Shown one piece after another: positions 9,020 through 17,298 of a stretch of DNA of 64,000 bases (positions are counted from its first letter, which is position 1; each line of letters opens with the position of its first letter). Source of the stretch: Streptomyces sp. HPF1205 (lineage in GTDB: Bacteria; Actinomycetota; Actinomycetes; Streptomycetales; Streptomycetaceae); assembly GCF_020400825.1 (NCBI RefSeq), contig NZ_JAINVH010000005.1, positions 186,001-250,000 of the forward strand, given 5' to 3'. The notes under the pieces were generated by a model. That model was not told where the DNA came from, made no database searches, and saw nothing but the letters and a program-made list of their open reading frames with translations. Position numbers and translations under genes: made by a program.

Positions 9020-9257
9020 TGGGCTCGGTGACGCTGACGGCCGGCCGCCGCAAGGTCGAGTGGCCCCCGCCGAGAAGGAGCTCTTCCCGGCGCGGGCGGG
9101 CCGGCCGCCCGTCACCGAGGAGGACCTGGCCACGTACGCGCGGGACATCGCCGAGTACGCCCTGCCGCACCTGAAGGACCGACCCCTGGTCGTTCCTGCC
9201 CGCCCGGGGCCGTTCCCTGGGCCCGCGGCCCGGCGGCTGAGGGCGCTGCGGGACTGA
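9019..9257 (+). pseudogene. Frameshifted, truncated remnant of a LigD-type polymerase (PrimPol) domain
   Basis: The first frame, from ATG 9019 (TGATG with the transketolase stop), gives MGSVTLTAGRRKVE. The reading then continues in the frame starting at 9060 with APAEKELFPARAG, TEEDLATYARDIAEYALPHL and KDRPLVV. Together these follow the beginning of LigD polymerase domains (an LFP motif, then a helix ending PHLRxRPL). Restoring one base near 9058 (GAGGTGGCC instead of GAGTGGCC) joins the frames. The resemblance stops at about 9195; the rest is unrelated and ends at 9257. I read this as a decayed NHEJ-type primase/polymerase gene. Alternative: a small real ORF from GTG 9060. Confidence 0.55.
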
Positions 9258-9299
9258 GAGCGGCCGGCACGCGGGGACGTCCGCCGCGAGGGCGAGGCC

Positions 9300-9355
9300 G
9301 GAGGACGCCGAAGGGGGCGCGGCCCCGAAAAGCCGCGCCCCCTTCGGCGTCCTCC
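9300..9355. terminator. Perfect 23-bp-stem hairpin, bidirectional terminator
   Basis: Left arm 9300-9322 (begins GGAGGACGCCGAAGG) is the exact reverse complement of 9333-9355, with a 10-nt loop CCCCGAAAAG. It sits between the plus-strand transketolase/LigD remnant and the convergent minus-strand small membrane gene, as expected of a shared factor-independent terminator. There is no U-tract, which is usual in Streptomyces. Confidence 0.85.
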
Positions 9356-9391
9356 GCCCCCGCCCGGTCCGCGCCGGGTCCGCCTCGGTCC

Positions 9392-9787
9392 TCAGTCCAC
9401 GTTGGGCCCGCTGTGCCGCCGCGGCCTCGTCCGGACCCGGCCCTCGTGGACTCCGGAGTCCGAGATCTCGTACGGGAAGCGGCGGCGGCCGTCACGCGGC
9501 ATCTCGGCCGGGCGGGGCTGCCGGGACTCGTGACTGCGCGGCCCGCTGTCCTGGTGGCCGGGGCCGTGGTCCTCGCCGACCACCCCTGTGTCGTGTTCCT
9601 GCCGGGTCTGCCACGCGCCCTGCCGGGGACGAGCCTCCTTGGGCGGTACGGGCTTGCGCTGGCGCATGCCCCACCAGACCGCGCCGATGAGCAGGAGCAC
9701 GATGCAGATCCCGATGATGATCGGCCCGATCCCCACCAGGTAGTCGTTCAGCGCGAGCCGCACGGTGTCTTCGTGGTAAGCGGACAT
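9392..9787 (-). CDS. Small single-pass membrane protein (resembles DUF6479)
   Basis: 131 aa. The start at 9787 follows a strong ribosome site (GAGGAGG, 7 nt before ATG); a 16-codon longer reading would bury that site. One membrane helix at ~20-40 (IGPIIIGICIVLLLIGAVWW) is followed by an Arg/Lys-rich stop-transfer and a long polar, Arg/His/Gly-rich tail, probably disordered in the cytoplasm. This layout matches short Streptomyces proteins grouped as DUF6479, which have no known function. It is convergent with the transketolase block and divergent from the CDF transporter. Confidence 0.75.
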   Translation of the reverse strand: MSAYHEDTVRLALNDYLVGIGPIIIGICIVLLLIGAVWWGMRQRKPVPPKEARPRQGAWQTRQEHDTGVVGEDHGPGHQDSGPRSHESRQPRPAEMPRDGRRRFPYEISDSGVHEGRVRTRPRRHSGPNVD

Positions 9788-9924
9788 ACTCGGCACCTCC
9801 TCAGGTGCGGATGCCCTGGATTCCGCAGGGAACACGACGGATGTACGGCCCGGGCGGAAACCGGACGCTCACATGATGCACCCGAATTGCGGGTTTTACT
9901 CACTTTTGAGGAGATTTTGTCTTG

Positions 9925-11004
9925 ATGGCGGGGCTGGACCATATCGACGGGCGGGGCGCGGAAGGCCGGGGCGACGGCGGGGACGAAGGGGATGCCCGGC
10001 CCGGGAAGGACCAGGGCGCCCGGGGCGGGAGGGACGAGGGCGCCCGGGGCGGGAGGGACGAGGGCACCCGGGGCGCGGTGCTGGTCGCCCTCGGCGCGAA
10101 CCTGCTGATCGCGGCGGCCAAGTGCGCGGCGGGCCTGTTCGCCCACTCCCCGGCGCTGCTGTCCGAGGCGGCCCACTCCGTCGCCGACAGCCTGAACGAG
10201 GTCTTCCTGCTCACCTCGCTGCGCCGCAGTCACCGCGCCGCCGACGCCCAGCACCCCTTCGGCTACGGCAAGGAGCGCTACTTCTGGTCGCTGCTCGCCG
10301 CCGTGGGGATCTTCGTCCTCGGCGGCTGCTTCTCCTTCTACCAGGGGCTGCGGGCACTGCACGGCGGCGGCCACGAGAGCACGGCCGGATACGTGGCGGG
10401 CCTGGTCGTTCTGCTCGTCGCCCTGCTCTCCGAGGGCGCGTCGCTGCTGAAGGCGCTCCACCAGACCCGCGAGGTCGGCACCGGCGACCCGGCGCTGCGC
10501 ACCGTGCTCGCCGAGGACGGCACCGCGGTGATCGGCGTGCTCCTCGCGGCCGGCGGCATGCTGGTGCACATGACGACCGGCAGCCCGCTGGGCGAGGCGG
10601 CCGCGTCCATGGCGATCGGCGTGCTGCTGATGGCCGTCGCGTTCGGGCTCGGCCGCAGCGCGCACCGCCGGCTCATCGGCGTCGCCGGCGACCCGGGGCT
10701 GCGCGACGGCATCGAGCGCCTGCTGGCCGAGCAGCCCGAGATCGACACTGTCGAAGAGCTGCTGACCATGCGGCTGGGCATGGACTCCACGCTGGTCGCC
10801 GCCCGCATCGACCTGGTCGGCGGCCTGGACAGCGAGCGGGTGGAGGAGGTCAGCCTGCGCATCCGCCGGGCGGTCCGCGACCGCTGGCCCACCGCCGACC
10901 ACGTCTTCCTCGACATCACCGACGCACCCACCGAGCGCCGCGCCCGCGCCGCCGCCCGCGGCGCGGCCGTCGCAGGCAGTGACCAGCCGCAGCCGTCACC
11001 GTGA
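9925..11004 (+). CDS. Cation diffusion facilitator (CDF) family metal exporter
   Basis: 359 aa. After a hydrophilic Gly/Arg/Asp-rich N-terminus (1-50, including a repeated ARGGRDEG unit) come about six membrane helices from ~52 to 235, with CDF signatures SEAAHSVADSLNEVFLL and HPFGYGKERYFW, and then a cytoplasmic ferredoxin-like domain. Family role: divalent metal/proton antiport out of the cytoplasm (Zn, Fe, Mn or Co). ATG 9925 follows GAGGAG. The leader is unusually AT-rich for this region and contains CTCACTTTTGAG just before the ribosome site. A ZIP-type importer follows 43 bp later. Confidence 0.9.
   Translation: MAGLDHIDGRGAEGRGDGGDEGDARPGKDQGARGGRDEGARGGRDEGTRGAVLVALGANLLIAAAKCAAGLFAHSPALLSEAAHSVADSLNEVFLLTSLRRSHRAADAQHPFGYGKERYFWSLLAAVGIFVLGGCFSFYQGLRALHGGGHESTAGYVAGLVVLLVALLSEGASLLKALHQTREVGTGDPALRTVLAEDGTAVIGVLLAAGGMLVHMTTGSPLGEAAASMAIGVLLMAVAFGLGRSAHRRLIGVAGDPGLRDGIERLLAEQPEIDTVEELLTMRLGMDSTLVAARIDLVGGLDSERVEEVSLRIRRAVRDRWPTADHVFLDITDAPTERRARAAARGAAVAGSDQPQPSP
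10017..10064 (+). repeat. Two tandem 24-bp copies inside the CDF gene
   Basis: The 24-bp unit CGCCCGGGGCGGGAGGGACG plus AGGG occurs exactly twice head to tail (10017-10040, 10041-10064), with a third partial copy beginning at 10065. It encodes repeated ARGGRDEG-type residues in the disordered N-terminus of the transporter. The copies are identical, which suggests recent slippage; the copy number keeps the reading frame whatever its value. Confidence 0.85.
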
Positions 11005-11019
11005 GTTAGGCAACCCTGA
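11001..11019. promoter_or_regulatory. Iron-box-like (DmdR/IdeR) site upstream of the ZIP gene
   Basis: GTGAGTTAGGCAACCCTGA matches the classical 19-bp actinobacterial iron box TTAGGTTAGGCTAACCTAA at 13 of 19 positions, and 11 of 14 in its right part. It overlaps the CDF stop codon and ends 28 bp before the ZIP start. The position fits DtxR-family control of a metal importer. The match is moderate, so this is a candidate only. Confidence 0.3.
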
Positions 11020-11047
11020 GTCGCGGCCCGGAAGCGGGTCATGGATC

Positions 11048-11833
11048 ATGACTCCCATGCCGGTCCTCATAGCCGTGGGCGCTTTCCTCACGACCCTCGC
11101 CGGCGGCCTCGTCGCACAGCGCATCGGTGACCGCCGGCACCTGGTCCTCGGCCTGGCCGCGGGGCTCATGCTCGGGGTCGTGGGCTTCGATCTGCTGCCC
11201 GAGGCGCTCGACAACCAGCCCCGGCACGTCTTCGGGGTGCCGGCGGCGCTGCTGATGTTCGTGGCCGGCTTCCTCGCGCTGCACGTCCTGGAGCGGTCGG
11301 TGGCCATCCACCGCGCCCACGAGGCGGAGTACGCCGAGCACACCCACGGGCTCGGCGAGCCCCACGGCCACGCGCACGGCCACGGTCACGGGCCCGTCCA
11401 GGGCATCGGCCTCGCGGCCGCCTCGGCCCTCGTCGGGCACAGCGTGATGGACGGCTTCGCGATCGGCGCCGCCTTCCAGGCCGGCGACACCGTCGGCATC
11501 GTCGTCGCTATCGCCGTCATCTCGCACGACTTCGCCGACGGCTTCAACACGTACACCATCACCCGGCTCTACGGGAACGGCAGGCGGCGGGCCCTGGCAC
11601 TGCTGGCCGCCGACGCGGTCGCGCCGGTCGTGGGCGCGGCGATCACCCTGGCCTTCACCATCCCGAGCGGGGCGCTCGGGCTCTACCTCGGGTTCTTCGC
11701 CGGCTTCCTGCTGTACCTGGCGACCTCGGACATCCTGCCGGAGGCCCACACCCCGCACCCGTCGAGCTCCACCCTCCTGTGCACCGTGGCCGGCGCCGCC
11801 CTCATGTGGTTGGTGATCGGTCTGGCCGACTGA
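11048..11833 (+). CDS. ZIP-family metal transporter
   Basis: 261 aa with about seven or eight membrane helices. The cytoplasmic loop between helices 3 and 4 is His-rich (HGHAHGHGHGP, about residues 110-130), a ZIP hallmark. The metal path motifs HSVMDGFAIG and HDFADGFN are present in helices IV and V. Family role: uptake of zinc, iron or manganese into the cytoplasm. ATG 11048 has a weak ribosome site; MTPMPVL offers an alternative ATG three codons on. The 3' end overlaps the convergent gene by 32 bp. An importer directly behind an exporter of the CDF family is notable. Confidence 0.88.
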   Translation: MTPMPVLIAVGAFLTTLAGGLVAQRIGDRRHLVLGLAAGLMLGVVGFDLLPEALDNQPRHVFGVPAALLMFVAGFLALHVLERSVAIHRAHEAEYAEHTHGLGEPHGHAHGHGHGPVQGIGLAAASALVGHSVMDGFAIGAAFQAGDTVGIVVAIAVISHDFADGFNTYTITRLYGNGRRRALALLAADAVAPVVGAAITLAFTIPSGALGLYLGFFAGFLLYLATSDILPEAHTPHPSSSTLLCTVAGAALMWLVIGLAD

Positions 11834-12560
11834 CCTTGCCCGGGTGCGTGGCCGCCTTGGTCACGTCGGCCACCAGTTCCACCACGTCCGCGCCGTACGC
11901 CTGCGAGTTCACCACCCGCAGCAGCAGGCAGAAGGTGCCGTCCACGCCGTACTTGCGGGCCAGCCGGGCATGGTTGCGGGCCAGGTAGCGGGTCGCGGCC
12001 TGGTTGGCTATGCCGCGCTGCCCGGCGGACAGGAACACCGGCCGGTCGTTGCCGGAGTCGCCGGCCGAGGCGAGCCGGGCCAGCAGGACGTGCTCCACCG
12101 TCCCCTTCTCCAGCCGGTAGACGTCCTTGCCGACGGTGATCGCGCCCTGGTCGGGGCCCGGCGCCGGATCCACGTTCACCTCGATGCCCGGCAGCATCGA
12201 ACGCAGGTGCGCCGCCAGCCGCAGGTTCGACGCGGGCCCGCCGATGCAGAACTCCGTCCGCGCGCCGAAGCCCTGCCAGGCGGTGTCGTGCGCCAGCACC
12301 TCCGCGTGCGCCCCGCACTCCTGGACGACCGCGGCCAGCTCCAGCAGCGCGAACGCGTCGTGCCGGGCCAGGCTCCAGCCGCGTGCGCCCGGGTCGCGGG
12401 AGACCACGAGCAGGCACTCCGACTCCTTCGGCAACCCGAAGAACCGCTGCTTGCGCTGCAGCCGCCGGCGCCACAACAGGCCGCGGACCAGCCATCCCGC
12501 AAGCAGGCCGAGCACCAGGGCCGCCGCGGCCAGGACCAGGGTGCGCACGTCGTCGCTCAT
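11802..12560 (-). CDS. Membrane-anchored protein of unknown function
   Basis: 252 aa. An N-terminal signal-anchor helix (about 7-30, LVLAAAALVLGLLAGWLVRGLL) is followed by a basic WRRRLQRKQR stretch, so the remaining ~215 residues are cytoplasmic by the positive-inside rule. That domain has alternating strands and helices with FFGLPKESECLLVVSRDP and an RYLARNHARLARKYG helix. I recognise no family. The 3' end overlaps the ZIP gene by 32 bp (convergent). It is divergent from the gamma-glutamyltransferase gene across 109 bp that must hold both promoters. Confidence 0.75.
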   Translation of the reverse strand: MSDDVRTLVLAAAALVLGLLAGWLVRGLLWRRRLQRKQRFFGLPKESECLLVVSRDPGARGWSLARHDAFALLELAAVVQECGAHAEVLAHDTAWQGFGARTEFCIGGPASNLRLAAHLRSMLPGIEVNVDPAPGPDQGAITVGKDVYRLEKGTVEHVLLARLASAGDSGNDRPVFLSAGQRGIANQAATRYLARNHARLARKYGVDGTFCLLLRVVNSQAYGADVVELVADVTKAATHPGKVSRPDRSPTT

Positions 12561-12669
12561 GGCGCGGCATCGTAGCGGTGTTCGAGGCGCGCCGCCCCCA
12601 TGCGCTCCTGACGAGACGGTTGAGGCGAAGTTACGCTGCCGGGACGGTCGTTGAACGGAGGATCGGCAG

Positions 12670-14565
12670 ATGGCTCCACACCTCGGACATCACCCCCATC
12701 GCGTCAAGGAACCGACCGAAAGCCCGCGGACCCGCGCAAGGGTCCGCAAACGCGTGGTGCGCGCGGTCGCCGCCCTCGCCGTCACCGCGGCGGTCGGCGC
12801 GCTCACGGCGGCCGCCCCCGCACCCAGCGCCCCCGCAACCCGCGCCCCCGTACCGCGCCCTTCCGCACCGGCCAAGAGCCCGCTCGCCCTCGGGTACGGA
12901 GGGGCGGTCGCCAGCGTGGACGCGGACGCCTCGGCCGCCGGCATCGAGGTGCTGCGGCACGGCGGGAACGCGGTCGACGCCGCCGTGGCCACCGCCGCCG
13001 CCCTCGGCGTCACCGAGCCGTACTCCTCGGGCATCGGCGGGGGCGGCTACTTCCTGTACTACGACGCCCGGCGGCACGAGGTGTTCACCGTCGACGGCCG
13101 CGAGACGGCCCCGCACAGCGCCACCGACCGGCTCTTCGTGGAGAACGGCAAGCCGCTGGCCTTCGCCGACGCCGTCACCAGCGGGCGCAGCGTGGGCGTG
13201 CCCGGTACCGCCGCCACCTGGCAGGCCGCCCTGGACTCCTGGGGCACCCGCCCGCTCGCCGACGTCCTGCGGCCCGCCGAGCGGATCGCCCGCCACGGCT
13301 TCACGGTGGACGCCACCTTCGCCTCCCAGACCGCGGCCAACCAGGACCGGTTCAAGGACTTCCCGGCCACCGCCGCCCTGTTCCTGCCCGGCGGCCGGCC
13401 GCCGGCCGTCGGCTCCACCTTGCGCAACCCCGACCTCGCCCGCACCTATCAGGAACTCGGCGCCAAGGGCATCGCGGCGATCTACCACGGCGACATCGGC
13501 GCCGACATCGTGCGCACCGTTCGCAGGCCCCCGGTCGACCCGGCCGCCACCCGCGTGGTGCGCACCGGCGACATGACGACCGCAGACCTGGCCGCGTACA
13601 CGGCCAAGGAGCAGCCGCCCACCCACACCACCTACCGCGGCCTGGACGTGTACGGGCCCGCGCCCTCCTCGTCGGGCGGCACCACCGTCGCCGAGGCGCT
13701 CAACATTCTGGAGCACACCGACCTGCGGCACGCCTCGCAGACCCAGTACCTGCACCACTTCATCGAGGCGAGCCGCATCGCCTTCGCAGACCGGGGCCGC
13801 TGGGTCGGCGACCCCGCCTTCGAACAGGTGCCGACCGCGGGGCTGACCTCCAAGGCGTTCGCCGCCTCCCGGGCCTGCCTGGTCAAGGACGACGCGGTGC
13901 TGACCAGCCCGCTCGCCCCCGGCGACCCCGCCCACCCGGCGCCGTGCGGCCACTCCGGCGCCGCCGCCCCCACCACCTACGAGGGCGACAACACCACTCA
14001 CCTGACGGTCGCCGACAAGTGGGGCGACGTCGTCGCCTACACCCTCACCATCGAGCAGACCGGCGGCAGCGCCATCACCGTCCCGGGCCGCGGCTTCCTG
14101 CTGAACAACGAGCTGACCGACTTCTCCTTCGTCCCGGCCGACCCCGCCGTGCCCGACCCGAACCTCCCCGGCCCCGGCAAGCGGCCGCGCTCCTCGATCT
14201 CGCCGACCATCGTGCTCAGGCACGGCCGAGTGGACTTCGCCACGGGTTCGCCCGGCGGCGCGAGCATCATCACCACGGTGCTGCAGGTCCTCACCGAGCA
14301 CATCGACCGCGGACTGCCCCTGCTCGACGCGATCGCCGCGCCCCGGGCCAGCCAGCGCAACGCCGCCGCGACCGAGCTCGAACCGGCCCTGTGGAACAGC
14401 CCGTGGAGGACCCCGCTGGAGGCGATCGGCCACCACTTCACGCAGAACCCGGAGATCGGCGCGGCCACCGGCGTCCAGCGGCTGCCGGACGGCAGGTGGC
14501 TCGCGGCAGCCGAGCCGGTACGCCGCGGCGGTGGCTCGGCGATGGTGGTCCGCCCCGCCGGTTGA
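12670..14565 (+). CDS. ggt: Gamma-glutamyltransferase, secreted
   Basis: 631 aa. A basic N-terminus (~20-32) and hydrophobic stretch (RAVAALAVTAAVGALTAAA) form a signal peptide, followed by an Ala/Pro-rich linker. The Ntn-hydrolase body starts at GYGGAVASVDADAS. The autoprocessing site lies in DNTTHLTVADKWGD; the first Thr of the THLTV segment would become the nucleophile of the small subunit. Downstream GGSAITVPGRGFLLNNEL and SPGGASIITTVLQ are conserved substrate-pocket segments. Family role: hydrolysis or transfer of gamma-glutamyl groups, for example from glutathione-like thiols or gamma-glutamyl peptides, outside the membrane. ATG 12670 follows GGAGG at about 8 nt. It is monocistronic, ending in a clear hairpin. 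Confidence 0.92.
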   Translation: MAPHLGHHPHRVKEPTESPRTRARVRKRVVRAVAALAVTAAVGALTAAAPAPSAPATRAPVPRPSAPAKSPLALGYGGAVASVDADASAAGIEVLRHGGNAVDAAVATAAALGVTEPYSSGIGGGGYFLYYDARRHEVFTVDGRETAPHSATDRLFVENGKPLAFADAVTSGRSVGVPGTAATWQAALDSWGTRPLADVLRPAERIARHGFTVDATFASQTAANQDRFKDFPATAALFLPGGRPPAVGSTLRNPDLARTYQELGAKGIAAIYHGDIGADIVRTVRRPPVDPAATRVVRTGDMTTADLAAYTAKEQPPTHTTYRGLDVYGPAPSSSGGTTVAEALNILEHTDLRHASQTQYLHHFIEASRIAFADRGRWVGDPAFEQVPTAGLTSKAFAASRACLVKDDAVLTSPLAPGDPAHPAPCGHSGAAAPTTYEGDNTTHLTVADKWGDVVAYTLTIEQTGGSAITVPGRGFLLNNELTDFSFVPADPAVPDPNLPGPGKRPRSSISPTIVLRHGRVDFATGSPGGASIITTVLQVLTEHIDRGLPLLDAIAAPRASQRNAAATELEPALWNSPWRTPLEAIGHHFTQNPEIGAATGVQRLPDGRWLAAAEPVRRGGGSAMVVRPAG

Positions 14566-14608
14566 CCGTCCCACCCACCGGCAGCCGCCCCGCCGCGACC
14601 GCCCCCGA

Positions 14609-14637
14609 AGGCGCCGGCCCGCCCCGGGCCGGCGCCT
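14609..14637. terminator. Terminator hairpin after ggt
   Basis: A perfect 13-bp stem: AGGCGCCGGCCCG at 14609-14621 and its complement at 14625-14637 enclose a 3-nt loop CCC. It starts 44 bp after the ggt stop. Confidence 0.75.
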
Positions 14638-14768
14638 GGGCGTCGCCCGCGCCCCGCCACCCGCCCCCGCGCGCCCCAAACGGTGCGCGGCCGAAAACTC
14701 CCCGTAGCAGCTCCGTAACACGACGGGTGTGCAATCGCGGGCGGACGGCGAGGCGAGGGGCGAGAACG

Positions 14769-16256
14769 GTGAGGGTGACGGAACCGACCGGCGCGGCGGG
14801 GCACTTCACGTACTGGTTCGCAGCGATGGTGACGGCCCTCGGCGAACGGCCCGGCTGGTACGGGGTGTTCGCCGCCCGCGAGCCGGACGCCGCGCGAGCC
14901 TACCGGGACGGTGCGGACCTCCCGCCGTGGGACGTCGTCCACGCTCTCCTGCACGATCTGGCCGCCGCCCGCGGAGTGCCGCCCGACGGGCACGAACTGG
15001 CCAGGGCCCGCACCCTCCACCAGGCCGCGATCGCGGCCTGGGACGCGGCCCCCGGGGCCGCCGCCGCGCTGCGCGCCCGTCTCGACGCCGCCGTGCGGGC
15101 CCGCGACTCCGCCACCTCGCGCGAGCGCGAGTTACTGCGGGCCGCCGGGGACGCGGCCGGGCCCCCCGCCGCCCGGCCGTCCGACGCCCTGGCCTGGGCC
15201 CGCGACGACCGGCAGCGGGCCGTCGCCCGCTGCGAGGAACTGGTCGCCCGGCTCGCCGCCCTGACCTCGGGACCGGCGGCCCGCCCGCTGTGGCGCGACG
15301 AGGCCGCCCCGGAACCCGCGCCCGGCGAGGAGTCCGCCCCCGCCGCCTCCCCGGCGGGCGAGCCGGTCCGCGGCAAGGCCGTGCGGGCGGCAAGGCCGCG
15401 CGGCGCCCGCTTCGCGGGGGCGTACGCGGCGACCGGGGAGCCGGACCGGCAAGCGGCGGCGGGATCCGCCGCGGCCCCGGGGTCCGCCGCGCCCACGGCC
15501 GCCGCCCCGAAGACCGCTCCCCGGGGCGCACGGTTCGCGGGCGCGCCCGCGGCGCCTCCCGCCGCTCCCGGGTCCGCGGCGCCCGCCGCGCCGCCTCCGC
15601 GGACCGCCGACCCCGCCTCCACGACCGCGGCCCGGACGGCGGAGTCCCTCACCGCGGCGCCGCGGGGCGCGCGGTTCGCGGGCGCGCCCCAGGCTCCCGC
15701 ACCGGCCCCGCCGCGCACGGCCGACCCCCGGTGGACCGAGCAGGCCCGGCGGACGGTGGCCCTGCTGGGCGAGCTGCGGCGCGCCGGGCGGACGGGGGCC
15801 GCGTACGTCGCCCTGTGCGAGGCCGCGGACGGACCGCCGGACCGGCTGCCGTACCTGGTCGGGGAACTGGAGCGGGCGGGCTTGGGCGCGGACGTGGCCA
15901 CGCTGCTGTGGGAGACCGCCGCCCTGCCCCCGGCGGCGCTGGCCGCGGCGGCCGCCGCCTTGGCCGGTGAGGGCCGCCCGGGGGAGTGCCGGACCCTCCT
16001 CCACCAGGCCGCCGCGCGCACGCCCGCCGACGTGGCCGCGGTCGCCGCCGACCTCGCCTCCGGCGGGCACGACGAGGCCGCCGCGGAACTGCTGGAGACG
16101 CTGGCCCGCACCCGGTCCACCGAGGACACCGCCGAGGTCGTCCGCGCCCGCCCGTCGCTGGCCCGTGCCCTGCTGGCCGCCTCCGGGCGGATCTCCGCCT
16201 CGCGGCGGCGCGACATCATCGCCGCGTTGCGCCGCACGGGCCTGCCCGACTCGTGA
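14769..16256 (+). CDS. Ala/Arg-rich protein with GARFAGA repeats, unknown function
   Basis: 495 aa from GTG 14769, chosen because GAGGGG lies 8 nt upstream; the frame is open much further upstream only as an artefact of GC bias. The N-terminal ~70 residues (TYWFAAMVTALGERPGWYG, WDVVHALLHDLAAARG) are folded and look like a compact helical module seen in Streptomyces proteins. A helical stretch (~85-170) with coiled-coil character follows. Residues ~205-320 are low complexity with three copies of PRGARFAGA. The C-terminal ~170 residues form helical repeats (LLGELRRAGRTGAAYVALCE and similar). There is no signal peptide or transmembrane helix. Function unknown; a scaffold or regulatory role is only a guess. 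Confidence 0.75.
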   Translation: MRVTEPTGAAGHFTYWFAAMVTALGERPGWYGVFAAREPDAARAYRDGADLPPWDVVHALLHDLAAARGVPPDGHELARARTLHQAAIAAWDAAPGAAAALRARLDAAVRARDSATSRERELLRAAGDAAGPPAARPSDALAWARDDRQRAVARCEELVARLAALTSGPAARPLWRDEAAPEPAPGEESAPAASPAGEPVRGKAVRAARPRGARFAGAYAATGEPDRQAAAGSAAAPGSAAPTAAAPKTAPRGARFAGAPAAPPAAPGSAAPAAPPPRTADPASTTAARTAESLTAAPRGARFAGAPQAPAPAPPRTADPRWTEQARRTVALLGELRRAGRTGAAYVALCEAADGPPDRLPYLVGELERAGLGADVATLLWETAALPPAALAAAAAALAGEGRPGECRTLLHQAAARTPADVAAVAADLASGGHDEAAAELLETLARTRSTEDTAEVVRARPSLARALLAASGRISASRRRDIIAALRRTGLPDS

Positions 16257-16455
16257 CGGCCCCGGCCGCGCGGCCGCCGTCCCCCGGGAACCGCGGCCGC
16301 CGTCCGGCCGAACGGGTCGCCGCGACGGGAAACGGAAACGTCCTGCGGCGGTAACGACCGCGCTCTTGCCACAGTGGGCCTTGGCTTCCACGTCCGCCCC
16401 ACGGCGGGGTCCCTTTGCGTGGAACCGGCGTGACGTCACGTCAGAGGAGCGTGCC

Positions 16456-17298
16456 ATGAGCAATGTCGTGCGTGCCGCGCTGGTCCAGGCCACCTGGACC
16501 GGCGACACCGAGTCGATGATCGCCAAGCACGAGGGGCACGCCAGGGCCGCCGCCGCTCAGGGCGCACGGGTGATCGGCTTCCAGGAAATGTTCAACAGCC
16601 CCTACTTCTGCCAGGTGCAGGACACCGAGCACCACAAGTGGGCCGAACCGGTCCCCGACGGCCCGACGGTGCGGCGGATGCGCGACCTCGCCCGCGAGAC
16701 CGGCATGGTCGTGGTGGTCCCGGTCTTCGAGATCGAGCGGCCCGGCCTCTACTACAACTCCGCCGCCGTGATCGACGCCGACGGCTCCTACCTCGGCAAA
16801 TACCGCAAGCACCACATCCCGCAGGTGGAGGGGTTCTGGGAGAAGTACTACTTCAGGCCCGGGAACCTCGGCTGGCCGGTCTTCGACACCGCCGTGGGGC
16901 GGATCGGCGTCTACATCTGCTACGACCGCCACTTCCCCGAGGGCTGGCGCGCGCTCGGCCTGGCCGGCGCGCAGCTCGTCTACAACCCCAGCGCCACCAG
17001 CCGCGGCCTGTCCGCGTACCTGTGGCGGCTGGAACAGCCCGCCGCCGCCGTCGCCAACGAGTACTTCGTCGCCGCGATCAACCGCGTCGGCCGCGAACCC
17101 TACGGCGACGACGACTTCTACGGCACCAGCTACTTCGTCGACCCGCGCGGGCAGCTCGTCGGCGAGGCCGCCTCGGACACCGAGGAGGAGCTGCTGGTCC
17201 GCGACCTCGACTTCGGCGTGATCGAGGACGTGCGGCGGACCTGGGCGTTCTACCGCGACCGCAGGCCGGACGCCTACGGCGAGCTGACGGGGGCGTGA
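16456..17298 (+). CDS. Beta-ureidopropionase / nitrilase-superfamily hydrolase
   Basis: 280 aa. The Glu-Lys-Cys catalytic triad of the carbon-nitrogen hydrolase superfamily is visible: Glu in GFQEMFNSPYF, Lys in GKYRKHHIP, and Cys in ICYDRHFPEGW. The flanking residues match N-carbamoyl-beta-alanine amidohydrolases. Reaction: N-carbamoyl-beta-alanine to beta-alanine, CO2 and ammonia, the last step of reductive uracil/thymine breakdown. ATG 16456 follows GAGGAG. It opens a tightly overlapping operon with an aminotransferase and dihydropyrimidinase (GTGA, ATGA), which strongly supports the assignment. Confidence 0.92.
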   Translation: MSNVVRAALVQATWTGDTESMIAKHEGHARAAAAQGARVIGFQEMFNSPYFCQVQDTEHHKWAEPVPDGPTVRRMRDLARETGMVVVVPVFEIERPGLYYNSAAVIDADGSYLGKYRKHHIPQVEGFWEKYYFRPGNLGWPVFDTAVGRIGVYICYDRHFPEGWRALGLAGAQLVYNPSATSRGLSAYLWRLEQPAAAVANEYFVAAINRVGREPYGDDDFYGTSYFVDPRGQLVGEAASDTEEELLVRDLDFGVIEDVRRTWAFYRDRRPDAYGELTGA

